From Bosea sp. 124 (GTDB lineage Bacteria; Pseudomonadota; Alphaproteobacteria; Rhizobiales; Beijerinckiaceae), in contig NZ_PZZM01000001.1 in assembly GCF_003046175.1 (NCBI RefSeq), forward strand, positions 4,915,001 through 4,979,000: a DNA stretch of 64,000 nt, given 5' to 3'. Below, in pieces: positions 17,308-28,324 of the stretch. The first letter of the stretch is position 1. The number at the start of each line of letters is the position of its first letter. The translations under genes were made by a program, and so were the position numbers. The notes under the pieces are model-generated. The model had not been told where the DNA came from. It did not search any database and saw only the letters and a program-made list of their open reading frames with translations.

Positions 17308-18194
17308 GGGGTGCTCCCCTCGGCAGCAGGCACGGAGCGGGCATCGACGATGAGGCCGCGCAGGCGCTGGTTCAGCGCGACGAAGTCAGGCTCGAAGGTC
17401 ATGGCGATGCTGCGCGGGCGGGCGAAGGCGACGGCGCTGTCGTCGACGATGCGGCCGGGACGCGCGCTCATCACGCAGATGCGGCTGGCCAGATAGCCGG
17501 CCTCGCGCAGATCATGCGTGACCAGCAGCACGGTCGGGCGATGCGCCAGCCAGAGCTCCTGCATGATCGCCCAGAGTTCCTCGCGGGTGAACTGGTCAAG
17601 CGCGCCGAAAGGCTCGTCGAGCAGCAGCAGTCGCGGCTCGTGGATCAACGCCCGGCAGAGATTGGCGCGCTGGAGCATGCCGCCGGAAAGCTGCCAGGGA
17701 TATTTGCCGGCGAAGCCCTTGAGGCCGACCTGTGCCAGCAGCGCATGCGCCTTGTCGCGGAAGGCGCCCTTGCGCTCCTGCCAGAAGCGCGAGCGGAACG
17801 GCTCGACGATCTTCAGCGGCAGCATGATGTTCCGCTCGATGGTCAGCCAGGGCAGCATGGTCGGGTTCTGGAAGGCCATGCCGACGCGCAGGGCCCGCGC
17901 CGCGACCTCGCGCCCGCCGACGATCACCACCCCGGAGGTCGGCTGCACCAGACCGCTGACGAGACGCAGGATGGTCGACTTGCCGCAGCCGGACGGGCCG
18001 ACCAGCGCGACGAAGTCGCCATCGGCGATCCGCAGCGTGGTCTGCGCCAAGGCCGGCACCGAATTTGCTCCGCGTCCGAAGGTGACGCAGGCCTGCGACA
18101 GCTCGATCGCCAGGGCAGATGGCGCAGCCCCGGCCGAGGCATGCGGGGCCGGCGGGCGAGAGGGGACGGCGGGCTGCGGATGCATGCTGGTCAT
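17304..18194 (-). CDS. NitT/TauT-type ABC importer ATPase
   Basis: Nucleotide-binding subunit, about 296 residues. Walker A GPSGCGKS, the Q-loop (GMAFQNPTMLPWLT), signature LSGGMLQRA and Walker B LLLLDEPFGALD are all present; the Leu after SGGM is a slight departure from the usual SGGMRQR. Start choice is uncertain: MTSMHPQ (18194) and MHPQ (18185) are possible, and a longer reading to 18230 would run through the TGCATGCA motifs. It is the first gene of the operon and lies divergent from the GntR gene. Confidence 0.9.
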   Translation of the reverse strand: MTSMHPQPAVPSRPPAPHASAGAAPSALAIELSQACVTFGRGANSVPALAQTTLRIADGDFVALVGPSGCGKSTILRLVSGLVQPTSGVVIVGGREVAARALRVGMAFQNPTMLPWLTIERNIMLPLKIVEPFRSRFWQERKGAFRDKAHALLAQVGLKGFAGKYPWQLSGGMLQRANLCRALIHEPRLLLLDEPFGALDQFTREELWAIMQELWLAHRPTVLLVTHDLREAGYLASRICVMSARPGRIVDDSAVAFARPRSIAMTFEPDFVALNQRLRGLIVDARSVPAAEGSTP

Positions 18195-18198
18195 CGCA

Positions 18199-18210
18199 AA
18201 AGTGCATGCA
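18199..18210. promoter_or_regulatory. putative GntR operator, transporter side
   Basis: AAAGTGCATGCA immediately upstream of the ATPase start. The inner TGCATGCA is a palindrome of the kind bound by FCD-type GntR regulators. The identical 12 bases occur at 19198-19209 before the amidohydrolase gene, and a second TGCATGC is at 18181-18187. Confidence 0.6.
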
Positions 18211-18339
18211 AGCTCGATGCCAGACTGCATTCGATCGGCCGGCCCGCGCCTTTTGCGCCGGCTGGCAGCCGGCCCGCCGGGCGCCGGATTGCGAGGTTAC
18301 CCATGAAGACGCTAAGACGAGGCTTCAGCAGTTCGGAAT

Positions 18340-19134
18340 TTGACGATGGCGCGTGAGGAGAACCGGGGCCGCAATGCGACGGACCGGGTCGGGACGATCT
18401 GCCGCGCTCTGCGCCGGGCGATCATCGAGCAGGCGCTCGAGCCGGGCGCCAAGCTGCCGGAGGATGCGCTGGGCGAGCGCTTCGGCGTCAGCCGCACGAT
18501 CGCGCGCCACGCGCTCGGGCAACTCGCGGCCGAGGGCCTGGTGGAGCTTCGCCGCAACCGCATCGCCGTCGTCGCGACGCCGAGCTGGCAGGAGGCGCGC
18601 GACGCCTTCGACATCCGCATCGAACTGGAACGGCTGGTCGTGCGGCAACTCGCCGGCCGCCTGAGCAAAAGCCAGGTCGCGCAGCTCCACGCCCATGTCG
18701 ACGCCGAGGACGGGGCCCGCAACGGGCCCGATGCCGTCTCGATCCGGCTGGCGACCGAATTTCACATCCTGCTCGCGAACATGACCGAGAGCCCGATCCT
18801 GATCCGCTATGTCAGCGAGATCGCCTATCGCTGCTGCCTGACGCTGTCGCTGTTCACCCGTCCGCATTCGTCGGAATGCGCCATCAACGAGCACCGGCTG
18901 CTGATCGACGCGCTGGCGGGCGGCGACGCCGAGACCGTAATGTCGCTGATGCACCACCATCTCGATTCCGTCGCGAACCGCGCGCTCGTGGCCCAGTCGC
19001 GGCCGCGCGGGCGCGACATCATGGATATCCTCGCTCCCTATGCCGAACCGCCGCGGCCTGTGCTCTTGGCCGTGCCGGCTCCGGCCGCAGTCGTGAGAGG
19101 GACCCGCCGGAAGGCAGCCGCCGGCAGCGCCTGA
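18340..19134 (+). CDS. GntR family transcriptional regulator with FCD domain
   Basis: Regulator of 264 residues: an N-terminal winged helix (GTICRALRRAIIEQALEPGAKLPEDAL then FGVSRTIARHALGQL, given as short family motifs) and a C-terminal all-helical FCD ligand domain with histidines in the NEHRLLIDAL and MHHHLDS segments that commonly hold a metal. ATG codons at 18340 and 18346 are both possible. It lies between the importer operon (divergent) and the amidohydrolase gene (downstream, same strand), and the same AAAGTGCATGCA motif stands before both, so it probably represses both until the substrate is present. Confidence 0.92.
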   Translation: MTMAREENRGRNATDRVGTICRALRRAIIEQALEPGAKLPEDALGERFGVSRTIARHALGQLAAEGLVELRRNRIAVVATPSWQEARDAFDIRIELERLVVRQLAGRLSKSQVAQLHAHVDAEDGARNGPDAVSIRLATEFHILLANMTESPILIRYVSEIAYRCCLTLSLFTRPHSSECAINEHRLLIDALAGGDAETVMSLMHHHLDSVANRALVAQSRPRGRDIMDILAPYAEPPRPVLLAVPAPAAVVRGTRRKAAAGSA

Positions 19135-19197
19135 CCGCGCCAGGCAGCAGGCGGCGGTGTGCCCATGGCAACCGTTCCACACGGCATGACGGCATGT

Positions 19198-19209
19198 AAA
19201 GTGCATGCA
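19198..19209. promoter_or_regulatory. putative GntR operator, amidohydrolase side
   Basis: AAAGTGCATGCA, identical to 18199-18210, 40 bases before the chosen amidohydrolase start at 19250. The ATG at 19205 lies inside this motif, which is one reason for preferring the later start. Confidence 0.6.
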
Positions 19210-19249
19210 GTTTAATCACGAACCGCAAGCCAATGATCACCTCACGCCG

Positions 19250-20521
19250 ATGCCAGACGACAACATCTTCGACCTGATCTTTCGCCAGGCCCGCCTCGCC
19301 GGCCATGAGCGCCCGGTCGATATCGGCGTCCGGCGCGGGCGTTTCGCGGCGATCGCGCCGGCTCTCACGGTGGATGCGCCGGAGATCGTCGTCGGTGGCC
19401 GCGCCGTGCTGCCGGGCTTCGTCGATACCCACGTCCATCTCGACAAGGCCTGCCTGCTCGGGCGCTGCGGCCATCTGCATGGCGGCCTGCGGGAGGCGAT
19501 CGCCGCCGTCTCGGCGATGAAGCGCGATTTCACCGTAGCCGATGTCTATGCGCGCGGCGCACAGGTGCTGGAGCTCGCCATCGGCAAGGGCACCACCCGG
19601 ATGCGCAGCCATGTCGAGGTCGATCCGCGCGCGGGCCTGCGCAGTTTCGAGGCGCTGAAGGCGCTGAAACGCGACTATGCCTGGGCGATGGATCTCACGA
19701 TCTGCGCCTTCCCGCAGGAGGGGCTGACCAATGATCCGGGCACGGAAGACCTGCTGGTGCGGGCAATGCGCGACGGCGCCGACGCGCTCGGCGGCTGCCC
19801 CTATACCGATACCGACCCGCATGCACAGATCGAGCGGCTGTTCGCCCTGGCCGAGCGTTTCGACGTCGATCTCGACTTCCATCTCGATTTCGACCTCGAC
19901 GCGAGCTGGATGCATCTCGACGAGGTCTGCCGGCAGACCCGGATGCGCGGCTATGGCGGGCGCGTCGCGATCGGCCATGTCACCAAGCTGTCGGCGCTCC
20001 CGCCCGAAGCCTTTGCGCGGGCGGCCGAGCGCCTGGCCGAGGCCGGTGTCGCGGTGACCGTGCTGCCTGCGACCGATCTCTATCTGATGGGCCGCGAGGC
20101 GAGCCATGACGTGCCGCGCGGCCTGACCCCGGCACATCGGCTGATGGCGCATGGCGTCACCTGCTCGGTCGCGACCAACAATGTGCTGAATCCGTTCACG
20201 CCCTTCGGCGATGCGTCGCTGCTGCGGATGGCCAATTTCTACGCCAATGTCGCCCAGGTCGGACCGGAGGGGTTCGACGGCTGCATCGATCTGGTGACGA
20301 CGCTGCCGGCGCGGCTGATGAACCTGAAGGATTACGGCATCGCGGTCGGCAATCCGGCCGACCTGATCGTGCTGGACGCCGCGACGGCCAGCGAGGCGCT
20401 GGCCGGAATCGCCGAGCCGGTGCTCGGCTTCAAAGGTGGGCGGCAGAGCTTTTCACGCCCGGCGGCAGCGCTGCATGCGCCGGAGCGCGAGGCGGCGCTG
20501 ACGCGCGCCGCTTCGCTGTAG
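19250..20521 (+). CDS. cytosine-deaminase-like amidohydrolase
   Basis: Metal-dependent hydrolase of about 423 residues in the cytosine deaminase/N-isopropylammelide hydrolase group. The metal-binding motif VDTHVHLDKACLLGRCG is near the N-terminus, IGHVTKLSALP supplies the next His, and HGVTCSVATNNVLNPF followed by GDASLLRMAN is typical of CodA relatives. It probably hydrolyses a ring C-N or exocyclic amino group of a pyrimidine-, triazine- or hydantoin-like compound. The start MPDDNIF was chosen over 19205, whose ATG is part of the presumed operator. Neighbouring genes suggest a catabolic locus: importer, regulator, and a racemase of the hydantoin family 2 kb away. Confidence 0.85.
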   Translation: MPDDNIFDLIFRQARLAGHERPVDIGVRRGRFAAIAPALTVDAPEIVVGGRAVLPGFVDTHVHLDKACLLGRCGHLHGGLREAIAAVSAMKRDFTVADVYARGAQVLELAIGKGTTRMRSHVEVDPRAGLRSFEALKALKRDYAWAMDLTICAFPQEGLTNDPGTEDLLVRAMRDGADALGGCPYTDTDPHAQIERLFALAERFDVDLDFHLDFDLDASWMHLDEVCRQTRMRGYGGRVAIGHVTKLSALPPEAFARAAERLAEAGVAVTVLPATDLYLMGREASHDVPRGLTPAHRLMAHGVTCSVATNNVLNPFTPFGDASLLRMANFYANVAQVGPEGFDGCIDLVTTLPARLMNLKDYGIAVGNPADLIVLDAATASEALAGIAEPVLGFKGGRQSFSRPAAALHAPEREAALTRAASL

Positions 20522-20533
20522 CCAGCGGCCGGA

Positions 20534-22279
<1,746 letters not shown>

Positions 22280-22364
22280 GGCGGGTTCATAGCAGATCGC
22301 CGGCCGTGGGCATCAGCCCGCCGACGCGAGCCCGCCATGCCGGCGCCGGCCCGGTCCGGACGTA

Positions 22365-23024
22365 TCACCTGACCGCGATGGTGCCGATCGCCATCGCCAC
22401 GGCGGCCTGGGTCGGGTCGATGACGGGAATGCCGAGCTCCTGCTCCAACGGCCGGCGATGGCGCGCCATCCCGGCGCAACCCATGACGATGGCACCGGCA
22501 CCGTCGATCTCCTTCAGTTCGCGGCCGATCGCGATCATGCGCTCCAGCGTGCGGTCGCCCGAGGCGGTCTCGGCGACGGACATCTCGAGCGGCCGCTCGC
22601 CGGCGAGCCGGTCCATCAGGCCCATCTGGCGCAGATAGCGGATATGACGCGGGATCGAGCGGCTCTTGATCGCGATGACGCCGAAGCGGTCGGCGCGGGC
22701 CAGTGCCGTCAGCACGCCGCTCTCGGCGATGCCGAAGACGGGGCTCGTCGTGCCTTCGCGCGCAACGTGAATGCCGGGGTCGGAATAACAGGCGATGACG
22801 AAGGCATCGACATCGTTGGCCGCCTCGATCTTGCGCCGCAAGGGAATCGTGACACTGTCGGCATGCTCCTGCGTCTCGACGCCGAATGGGCCCTCGGCAA
22901 GCGTCTCGCAGACGATCTCCGGCCCTTCCGCATAGCAGAGCGGCAGCACGGCCTGGCGCAGCCCCTCCGTCACGACCTCGTTGGAGTTGGGATTGATCAC
23001 GAGGATACGGGCGCGGCGGGTCAT
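22365..23024 (-). CDS. Asp/Glu/hydantoin racemase family protein
   Basis: Racemase of about 219 residues in the Asp/Glu/hydantoin group. The N-terminus RILVINPNSNEVVTEG is diagnostic, and the two catalytic cysteines are in FVIACYSDPG and VMGCAGMARH. In the family it interconverts enantiomers of hydantoins or amino acid derivatives, or acts on allantoin. MTRRAR (23024) is chosen with a weak GGATGAG upstream; MDETLM (23039) is the alternative. The open frame extends much further upstream but that part has no similarity to the family. Confidence 0.88.
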   Translation of the reverse strand: MTRRARILVINPNSNEVVTEGLRQAVLPLCYAEGPEIVCETLAEGPFGVETQEHADSVTIPLRRKIEAANDVDAFVIACYSDPGIHVAREGTTSPVFGIAESGVLTALARADRFGVIAIKSRSIPRHIRYLRQMGLMDRLAGERPLEMSVAETASGDRTLERMIAIGRELKEIDGAGAIVMGCAGMARHRRPLEQELGIPVIDPTQAAVAMAIGTIAVR

Positions 23025-23216
23025 GAGGGTCTCATCCATTCTGGGCCGGCAGGTCTCGGTTCGGCCGTGTGGCGGCATCATCGGGCGGCGCGCGGCGCAG
23101 GTCCACCCTCGGCAGCGGATGACAGCCCTCCTCCCGGATCGTGGCGGCGGCTTGCCGCGCCATGAGGCTTCGCGCAGATTGCCGGGCAATCGGGTCCGGA
23201 CCGGGGGAGAACGACC

Positions 23217-23501
23217 ATGCGGCGCGCACTGACGATGAGCATGGCAGCGCTTGGGCTGCTGGCGGGCAGCGCCGCTATGCCGGCCCCAGCGCGGGCCGAG
23301 AGCTGCGAAGATCTCTGGTATGCCCGCAACGAAATCTACAAGGCGCAGGGCTACTGCTTCCGAACCCGCCGCGGCATCGAGGCCTTCGGCAATGCCGGCT
23401 GCCAGTACGACAATGCGGAGGACCTGCCGCTGTCGAACAGCCAGCGCCGGACCATCGCGGAAATCCAGCGCGAGGAGCGCGCCCGCCGCTGCCCGCGTTG
23501 A
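23217..23501 (+). CDS. small secreted YARHG-domain protein
   Basis: Protein of 94 residues with a signal peptide (ending at ARAES) and a YARHG domain: CEDLWYARNEIYKAQGYCF followed by RRGIEAFGNAGC. Four cysteines in the mature part could form two disulfides. YARHG proteins are thought to be extracellular or periplasmic; their function is unknown. A GGGGGAG ribosome site precedes the ATG by about eight bases. Confidence 0.85.
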   Translation: MRRALTMSMAALGLLAGSAAMPAPARAESCEDLWYARNEIYKAQGYCFRTRRGIEAFGNAGCQYDNAEDLPLSNSQRRTIAEIQREERARRCPR

Positions 23502-23678
23502 GAGAACGGCCACGCTGAAACTCCGCCCCGATTATTGTGGACGCCGGCCCCCGACTCGGACGCAACTGCGAAAGGCCGTGCTAGAAGCGCCGGTCGCGAG
23601 CCCTCCGGTCATCCACCTGACGGCGGCCCAGAGCCTCGCGAGCAAGACTGAATATCGGCGGAGCGGCGCGATCACGGC

Positions 23679-25190
23679 ATGACGACGGCCATCGACATGG
23701 GCTTGGGCCAAGGCGGTCAACCCGCCCTGCTCGATCTCGCTGAATTGCTGGCGACGCGGCTTCTGGTCCAGGGTAATTCCGGCTCCGGCAAGTCGCATCT
23801 GCTGCGGCGCCTGCTCGAACAGAGCGCGCCACTGGTGCAGCAGGCGGTGATCGACCCGGAGGGCGACTTCGTTTCGCTGGCCGACCAGTTCGGCCATGTC
23901 GTCGTCGATGCCCAGTGCGGCGAGGCCGAGCTGCAGCGTGTCGCCTTGCGGGTGCGCCAGCATCGCGTCTCGGTCGTGCTCAATCTGGAAAACCTCGAAG
24001 CCGACGAGCAGTTGCGCGCGACCGCCGCCTTCCTCGGTGGGCTGTTCGACGTCGACCGCTCGCTCTGGTTCCCGATGCTGATCGTGGTCGACGAGGCGCA
24101 GCTCTTCGCGCCAGTGATGGCGGGCGAGGTCTCCGACGAGGCGCGCCGGCTCTCGCTCGGCGCCATGACCAACCTGATGTGCCGGGGCCGCAAGCGCGGG
24201 CTCGCCGGCGTGATCGCGACGCAACGCCTCGCCAAGCTGGCCAAGAACGTCGCGGCCGAGGCCTCGAACTTCCTGATGGGGCGCACCTTCCTCGACATCG
24301 ACATGGCGCGAGCCGCCGACCTGCTCGGCATGGACCGCAAGCAGGCCGAGATGTTCCGCGATCTCGAGCGCGGGCAGTTCGTGGCGCTGGGCCCCGCCCT
24401 GTCGAAGCGGCCGCTGCCCTTGCGGATCGGGCCCGCCACCTCCGTCGACCGTGGCGGCGCGCCGGGGCTGATGCCGCTGCCCGAGCAGGCGCCGGAAGAA
24501 GCCGGCAAGCTGATCTTCACGGCCGGTGCCGACGAACCCCTCCCGATCAGCCGGATGCCACGCCCGGCGCCGCGCCCGCGGCCGGCCGTCCATGAGACGA
24601 TGCGACAGATCGAGAGCTATCGTCCGACGGCGGCGCCCGATCCCGAGCCGGAAATCCCGATGGAGCCGGCCGAGCGCGAGGCGATCATGACCGAGATCCT
24701 GCGCGAGCTGATGGCCGACCCCGAGGCGCGCTCGCGCCAGGTCGCGGTGCTCTATCAGGATTTCACGGTGCGCTGCCGGATGCGCCGGCTCGGCCGCACC
24801 AATCCCGGCCTCGACGAGTTCCGCCGGCGGCTGGCCGTCGCGCGGGCCGGAGCCAGCGACGAGATCGTCGGGTCCGACATCTGGCGGGCCGCGGTCGAGG
24901 CCTCGCTGGCCTTGCCGGACGACCTGCACGGACTGTTCCTGTTCATCGCGCGGGCCGCGATGGAAGGGGCGCCCTGCCCCAGCGACGCCGAACTCGCCAG
25001 CGTCTATGGCAGCCATTCGCCCAGCCGGGCGCGGCGCCTGATTACCTATATCGAGGAGCGCGGGCTGCTGGTCTGCCATGTCGATTTCCGCGGCCAGCGC
25101 ACGCTCGCCCTGCCGACGCTGGGGATCGAGACCGCACCGGGCCAGGGCACGATCCGGACGGCCGGCGTGCCGCGCGGCGCGCGCGCCTGA
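23679..25190 (+). CDS. HerA-like/DUF87 P-loop ATPase of unknown role
   Basis: Protein of 503 residues. Residues about 15-230 resemble the HerA/DUF87 ATPase core: Walker A GNSGSGKSH near residue 32, the DPEGDF motif, Walker B MLIVVDEAQLF, and the MCRGRKRGLAGVIATQRLAKL segment containing an arginine-finger-like stretch. A Pro-rich linker (about 270-310) is followed by a helical C-terminal half with a winged-helix-like end (SPSRARRLITYIEERGLLV). HerA relatives pump DNA, often beside a NurA nuclease, but none is encoded nearby. It lies between the YARHG gene and trpG, all on the same strand. Confidence 0.85.
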   Translation: MTTAIDMGLGQGGQPALLDLAELLATRLLVQGNSGSGKSHLLRRLLEQSAPLVQQAVIDPEGDFVSLADQFGHVVVDAQCGEAELQRVALRVRQHRVSVVLNLENLEADEQLRATAAFLGGLFDVDRSLWFPMLIVVDEAQLFAPVMAGEVSDEARRLSLGAMTNLMCRGRKRGLAGVIATQRLAKLAKNVAAEASNFLMGRTFLDIDMARAADLLGMDRKQAEMFRDLERGQFVALGPALSKRPLPLRIGPATSVDRGGAPGLMPLPEQAPEEAGKLIFTAGADEPLPISRMPRPAPRPRPAVHETMRQIESYRPTAAPDPEPEIPMEPAEREAIMTEILRELMADPEARSRQVAVLYQDFTVRCRMRRLGRTNPGLDEFRRRLAVARAGASDEIVGSDIWRAAVEASLALPDDLHGLFLFIARAAMEGAPCPSDAELASVYGSHSPSRARRLITYIEERGLLVCHVDFRGQRTLALPTLGIETAPGQGTIRTAGVPRGARA

Positions 25191-25306
25191 CGGGCCGCGG
25201 CGGCGCTCCACGCGTTGCGCCGCACAACATCCCGAGGCGCCCGCGAACTTGACCAGCCGGCCCATGACCGTGCATGACCGGAGCCCGAAATCCACGGTCC
25301 CTGCCG

Positions 25307-25924
25307 ATGCGCATCCTGCTGATCGACAACTACGACAGCTTCACCTGGAACCTGGTCCACCTGATCGGCGGACTGGGCGCGCAGGTCGACGTGCGCCGGA
25401 ACGACGCGTTGACGGTCGACGAGGCGCTCGGTGGCGATCACGACGCGATCGTGCTGTCGCCCGGTCCGTGCACGCCCAACGAAGCAGGCATCTGCCTCGA
25501 TCTCGTGCGCGAGGGCGCGGTCAGCAAGCCGATCTTCGGCGTCTGCCTCGGGCTGCAGGCGATCGGCCAGGCCTTCGGCGGCGATGTGGTGCGCGCGCCA
25601 CTGCCGATGCATGGCAAGGTCTCGGCGATCCAGCACAGGGCGCGCGGGCTGTTTCGTGGCATCAACGGACCGCTGCAGGCGACGCGCTATCATTCTCTGG
25701 TCGTCGCGCGCGAAACCTGCCCGACCGATCTCGAGATCGAGGCGGAGACGAGCGACGGGCTGATCATGGCGCTGTCGCATCGCAGCCTGCCGGTGCATGG
25801 CGTGCAGTTCCATCCCGAGAGCATCGCTTCCGAACACGGTGCGACGATCCTGCGGAATTTCCTCGACCTCGCCGAGCGATGGCAGCGCGACCATGAGAGC
25901 GCCGCGCTGGCCGGCGCGGTCTGA
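25307..25924 (+). CDS. trpG: anthranilate synthase component II
   Basis: Glutamine amidotransferase subunit of 205 residues that supplies ammonia to TrpE for anthranilate. The class I GATase triad is visible: Cys in FGVCLGLQAIGQ, His and Glu in GVQFHPESI. MRILLIDNYDSFTWN is the canonical start; an in-frame ATG at 25274 would add eleven atypical residues. It may also serve folate synthesis (PabA). trpD follows after 72 bases; trpE is not in this window. Confidence 0.95.
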   Translation: MRILLIDNYDSFTWNLVHLIGGLGAQVDVRRNDALTVDEALGGDHDAIVLSPGPCTPNEAGICLDLVREGAVSKPIFGVCLGLQAIGQAFGGDVVRAPLPMHGKVSAIQHRARGLFRGINGPLQATRYHSLVVARETCPTDLEIEAETSDGLIMALSHRSLPVHGVQFHPESIASEHGATILRNFLDLAERWQRDHESAALAGAV

Positions 25925-25996
25925 GCCCGGAACGCCCGTTCGAGCCGCCCTTTTCCAGATCGACTGCTTCCAGGTCGCCCTCTACACAGAGTTCCC

Positions 25997-27010
25997 ATGG
26001 ACGATTTCAAACCCTTCATCGCCAAGGTCGCGACCGGCGCCTCACTGTCCCGCGACGAGGCCCGCGACGCCTTCGACACCATCCTTTCGGGCGGTGTGAC
26101 CAATGCACAGGCGGCCGCCTTCCTGATGGCGCTGCGCGTGCGCGGCGAAACCACGGAGGAGATCACCGGCGCGGTCGGGGCGATGCGCGGCAAGATGCTG
26201 ACGGTGAAGGCGCCGGTCGACGCCATCGACATCGTCGGCACCGGCGGCGATTCGTCGGGCTCCTACAATGTCTCGACATTGGCCTCGATCATCACCGCTG
26301 CCTGCGGCGTGCCCGTCGCCAAGCATGGCAACCGTGCCGCCTCGTCCAAGACCGGCACGGCGGATGTTCTGATGGCGCTCGGGGTCAAGGTCGGGCTCGA
26401 TCCGGCGGCGACCGAACGCTGCCTTGCGGAAGCGGGCCTCTGCTTCATGTTCGCGCCGACGCACCATGCCTCGATGCGCCATGTCGCGCCGGTGCGCGTC
26501 GAACTCGGCACCCGCACGATCTTCAATCTGCTGGGCCCGCTCTCCAACCCCGCCGGGGTGAAGAAGCAGCTTATCGGCGCCTTCTCGGAGACCTGGCTAG
26601 AGCCGATGGTGCGCGTGCTGGCGACGCTGGGCTCGACCCGAATCTGGGCCGCGCATGGCTCCGACGGCCTAGACGAGATCACCACCACCGGGCCAAGCCG
26701 CATCGTCTCGCTCGACAACGGCAAGGTCGAGAGCTTCACGATCAGCCCCGACGATGTCGGGCTTCCCCGCGCAAAGCCCGAGGATCTGCGCGGCGGCGAA
26801 CCGGCGCAGAACGCGGCGGCGCTGCGCGCCGTGCTCGATGGCGAGAAGACCGCCTTCCGCGACATCGCCGCCTTCAATGCGGCGGCAGCGCTGCTTGTCG
26901 CGGGCAAGGCGGGCGATCTGCGCGACGGACTGGCACAGGCCACCGCCGCGCTCGATTCCGGCAAGGCGAAGGCGACGCTGGCTGCGCTCGTCGCCAGCTC
27001 CAACGCGTGA
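25997..27010 (+). CDS. trpD: anthranilate phosphoribosyltransferase
   Basis: Enzyme of 337 residues joining anthranilate and PRPP in tryptophan synthesis. The PRPP-binding [16 protein letters not shown] segment, [17 protein letters not shown] and the anthranilate-site region ending [14 protein letters not shown] are all present. Length is normal. It lies seven bases before trpC, so the two are co-transcribed. Confidence 0.97.
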   Translation: MDDFKPFIAKVATGASLSRDEARDAFDTILSGGVTNAQAAAFLMALRVRGETTEEITGAVGAMRGKMLTVKAPVDAIDIVGTGGDSSGSYNVSTLASIITAACGVPVAKHGNRAASSKTGTADVLMALGVKVGLDPAATERCLAEAGLCFMFAPTHHASMRHVAPVRVELGTRTIFNLLGPLSNPAGVKKQLIGAFSETWLEPMVRVLATLGSTRIWAAHGSDGLDEITTTGPSRIVSLDNGKVESFTISPDDVGLPRAKPEDLRGGEPAQNAAALRAVLDGEKTAFRDIAAFNAAAALLVAGKAGDLRDGLAQATAALDSGKAKATLAALVASSNA

Positions 27011-27017
27011 GGCGGCG

Positions 27018-27830
27018 ATGACCGACATCCTCGCGAAGATCGAAGCCTACAAGCGCAGGGAGATCGCCGCCGCGAAGGAGGCCGTGCCACCGGCCGAGAT
27101 CGAGCGGCGCGCACGGGCGGCGGACCCGGTCCGCGGTTTCGCCGCCGCCATCGCGGCGAAGCATGCCCAGGGCAAGCCGGCGCTGATCGCCGAGATCAAG
27201 AAGGCCAGCCCGTCCAAGGGCCTGATCCGCGCCGATTTCGACCCGCCGGCGCTGGCGCGCGCCTATGCGCAGGGCGGCGCCGCCTGCCTCTCGGTCCTGA
27301 CCGACGCGCCCTCCTTCCAGGGCAAGCCCGAATTCCTGACGCAGGCGCGCGAGGCCTCCGGCCTGCCGGCGCTGCGCAAGGATTTCCTTTACGAGCCCTA
27401 TCAGGTCCATGAGGCGCGTGCCTGGGGCGCCGACTGCATCCTGATCATCATGGCCGGCGTCGACGACGCCACGGCCGGCAGCCTCAACGCGACGGCGCGC
27501 GAACTCGGCATGGACGTCCTCGTCGAAGTCCACAACGAGGCCGAGCTCGAGCGCGGGCTCTCGCTCGGAAGCCGCCTGCTCGGTATCAACAACCGCGACC
27601 TGCGCAGCTTCCATGTCGATCTCGCCGTGACCGAGCGCCTCGCGCCGCGCATCCCCTCCGACCGGATCATCGTCGGCGAGAGCGGCATCTTCAGCCATGC
27701 CGAGACGCTCCGGCTGAAACGCTGCGGCGTCGAGACCTTCCTCGTCGGCGAGAGCCTGATGCGGCAAGCCGATGTGGCGCAGGCGACGCGCGATCTGCTC
27801 GAAGGCCCGGGCCGCGAGGTCGCCGCGTGA
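27018..27830 (+). CDS. trpC: indole-3-glycerol phosphate synthase
   Basis: TIM-barrel enzyme of 270 residues that cyclises CdRP to indole-3-glycerol phosphate. The motifs [37 protein letters not shown] and VGESGIFSH match the family. It is monofunctional (no TrpF domain fused). The stop overlaps the moaC GTG start (GTGA), so translation is coupled. Confidence 0.97.
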   Translation: MTDILAKIEAYKRREIAAAKEAVPPAEIERRARAADPVRGFAAAIAAKHAQGKPALIAEIKKASPSKGLIRADFDPPALARAYAQGGAACLSVLTDAPSFQGKPEFLTQAREASGLPALRKDFLYEPYQVHEARAWGADCILIIMAGVDDATAGSLNATARELGMDVLVEVHNEAELERGLSLGSRLLGINNRDLRSFHVDLAVTERLAPRIPSDRIIVGESGIFSHAETLRLKRCGVETFLVGESLMRQADVAQATRDLLEGPGREVAA

Positions 27831-28324
27831 GCCGGCTCAGCCATCTCGACGCCCGCGGCCAGGCCCATATGGTCGATGTCGGGGACAAGGCCGAGACGTC
27901 GCGCATGGCCATCGCCGAGGGCTGCGTCGTGATGCAGCCGCAGACGCTGGCGATCGTGCGCGACGGCGACGCCAAGAAGGGCGACGTGCTCGGCACCGCA
28001 CGGCTCGCCGGCATCATGGCCGCCAAGCGGACGCATGAGCTGATCCCGCTGTGCCACCCGCTGCTGATCAGCAAGGTTGCCGTCGATCTCGTCCTGGACG
28101 AGGCCCTGCCCGGCGTGCGCGTCCGCGCCGAGGTCAAGATGAAGGGCCAGACCGGCGTCGAGATGGAGGCCCTGACCGCGGTCAGCGTCGCCTGCCTGAC
28201 GGTCTACGACATGGTCAAGGCGGCCGACCGCGCCATGCGGATCGAAGGTATCCGGCTCGTCCACAAATCGGGCGGCAAGTCCGGCAGCTTCGACGCCGGC
28301 GATTCTGCGGCGGAGACGGCCTGA
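27827..28324 (+). CDS. moaC: cyclic pyranopterin monophosphate synthase
   Basis: Molybdenum cofactor enzyme of 165 residues that converts the MoaA product to cyclic pyranopterin. Conserved segments [13 protein letters not shown] and [15 protein letters not shown] are present. It uses a GTG start overlapping the trpC stop and overlaps moeA by one base at its own stop (TGATG), giving a tight trpC-moaC-moeA coupling of tryptophan and molybdopterin genes that is conserved in Rhizobiales. Confidence 0.97.
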   Translation: MSRLSHLDARGQAHMVDVGDKAETSRMAIAEGCVVMQPQTLAIVRDGDAKKGDVLGTARLAGIMAAKRTHELIPLCHPLLISKVAVDLVLDEALPGVRVRAEVKMKGQTGVEMEALTAVSVACLTVYDMVKAADRAMRIEGIRLVHKSGGKSGSFDAGDSAAETA

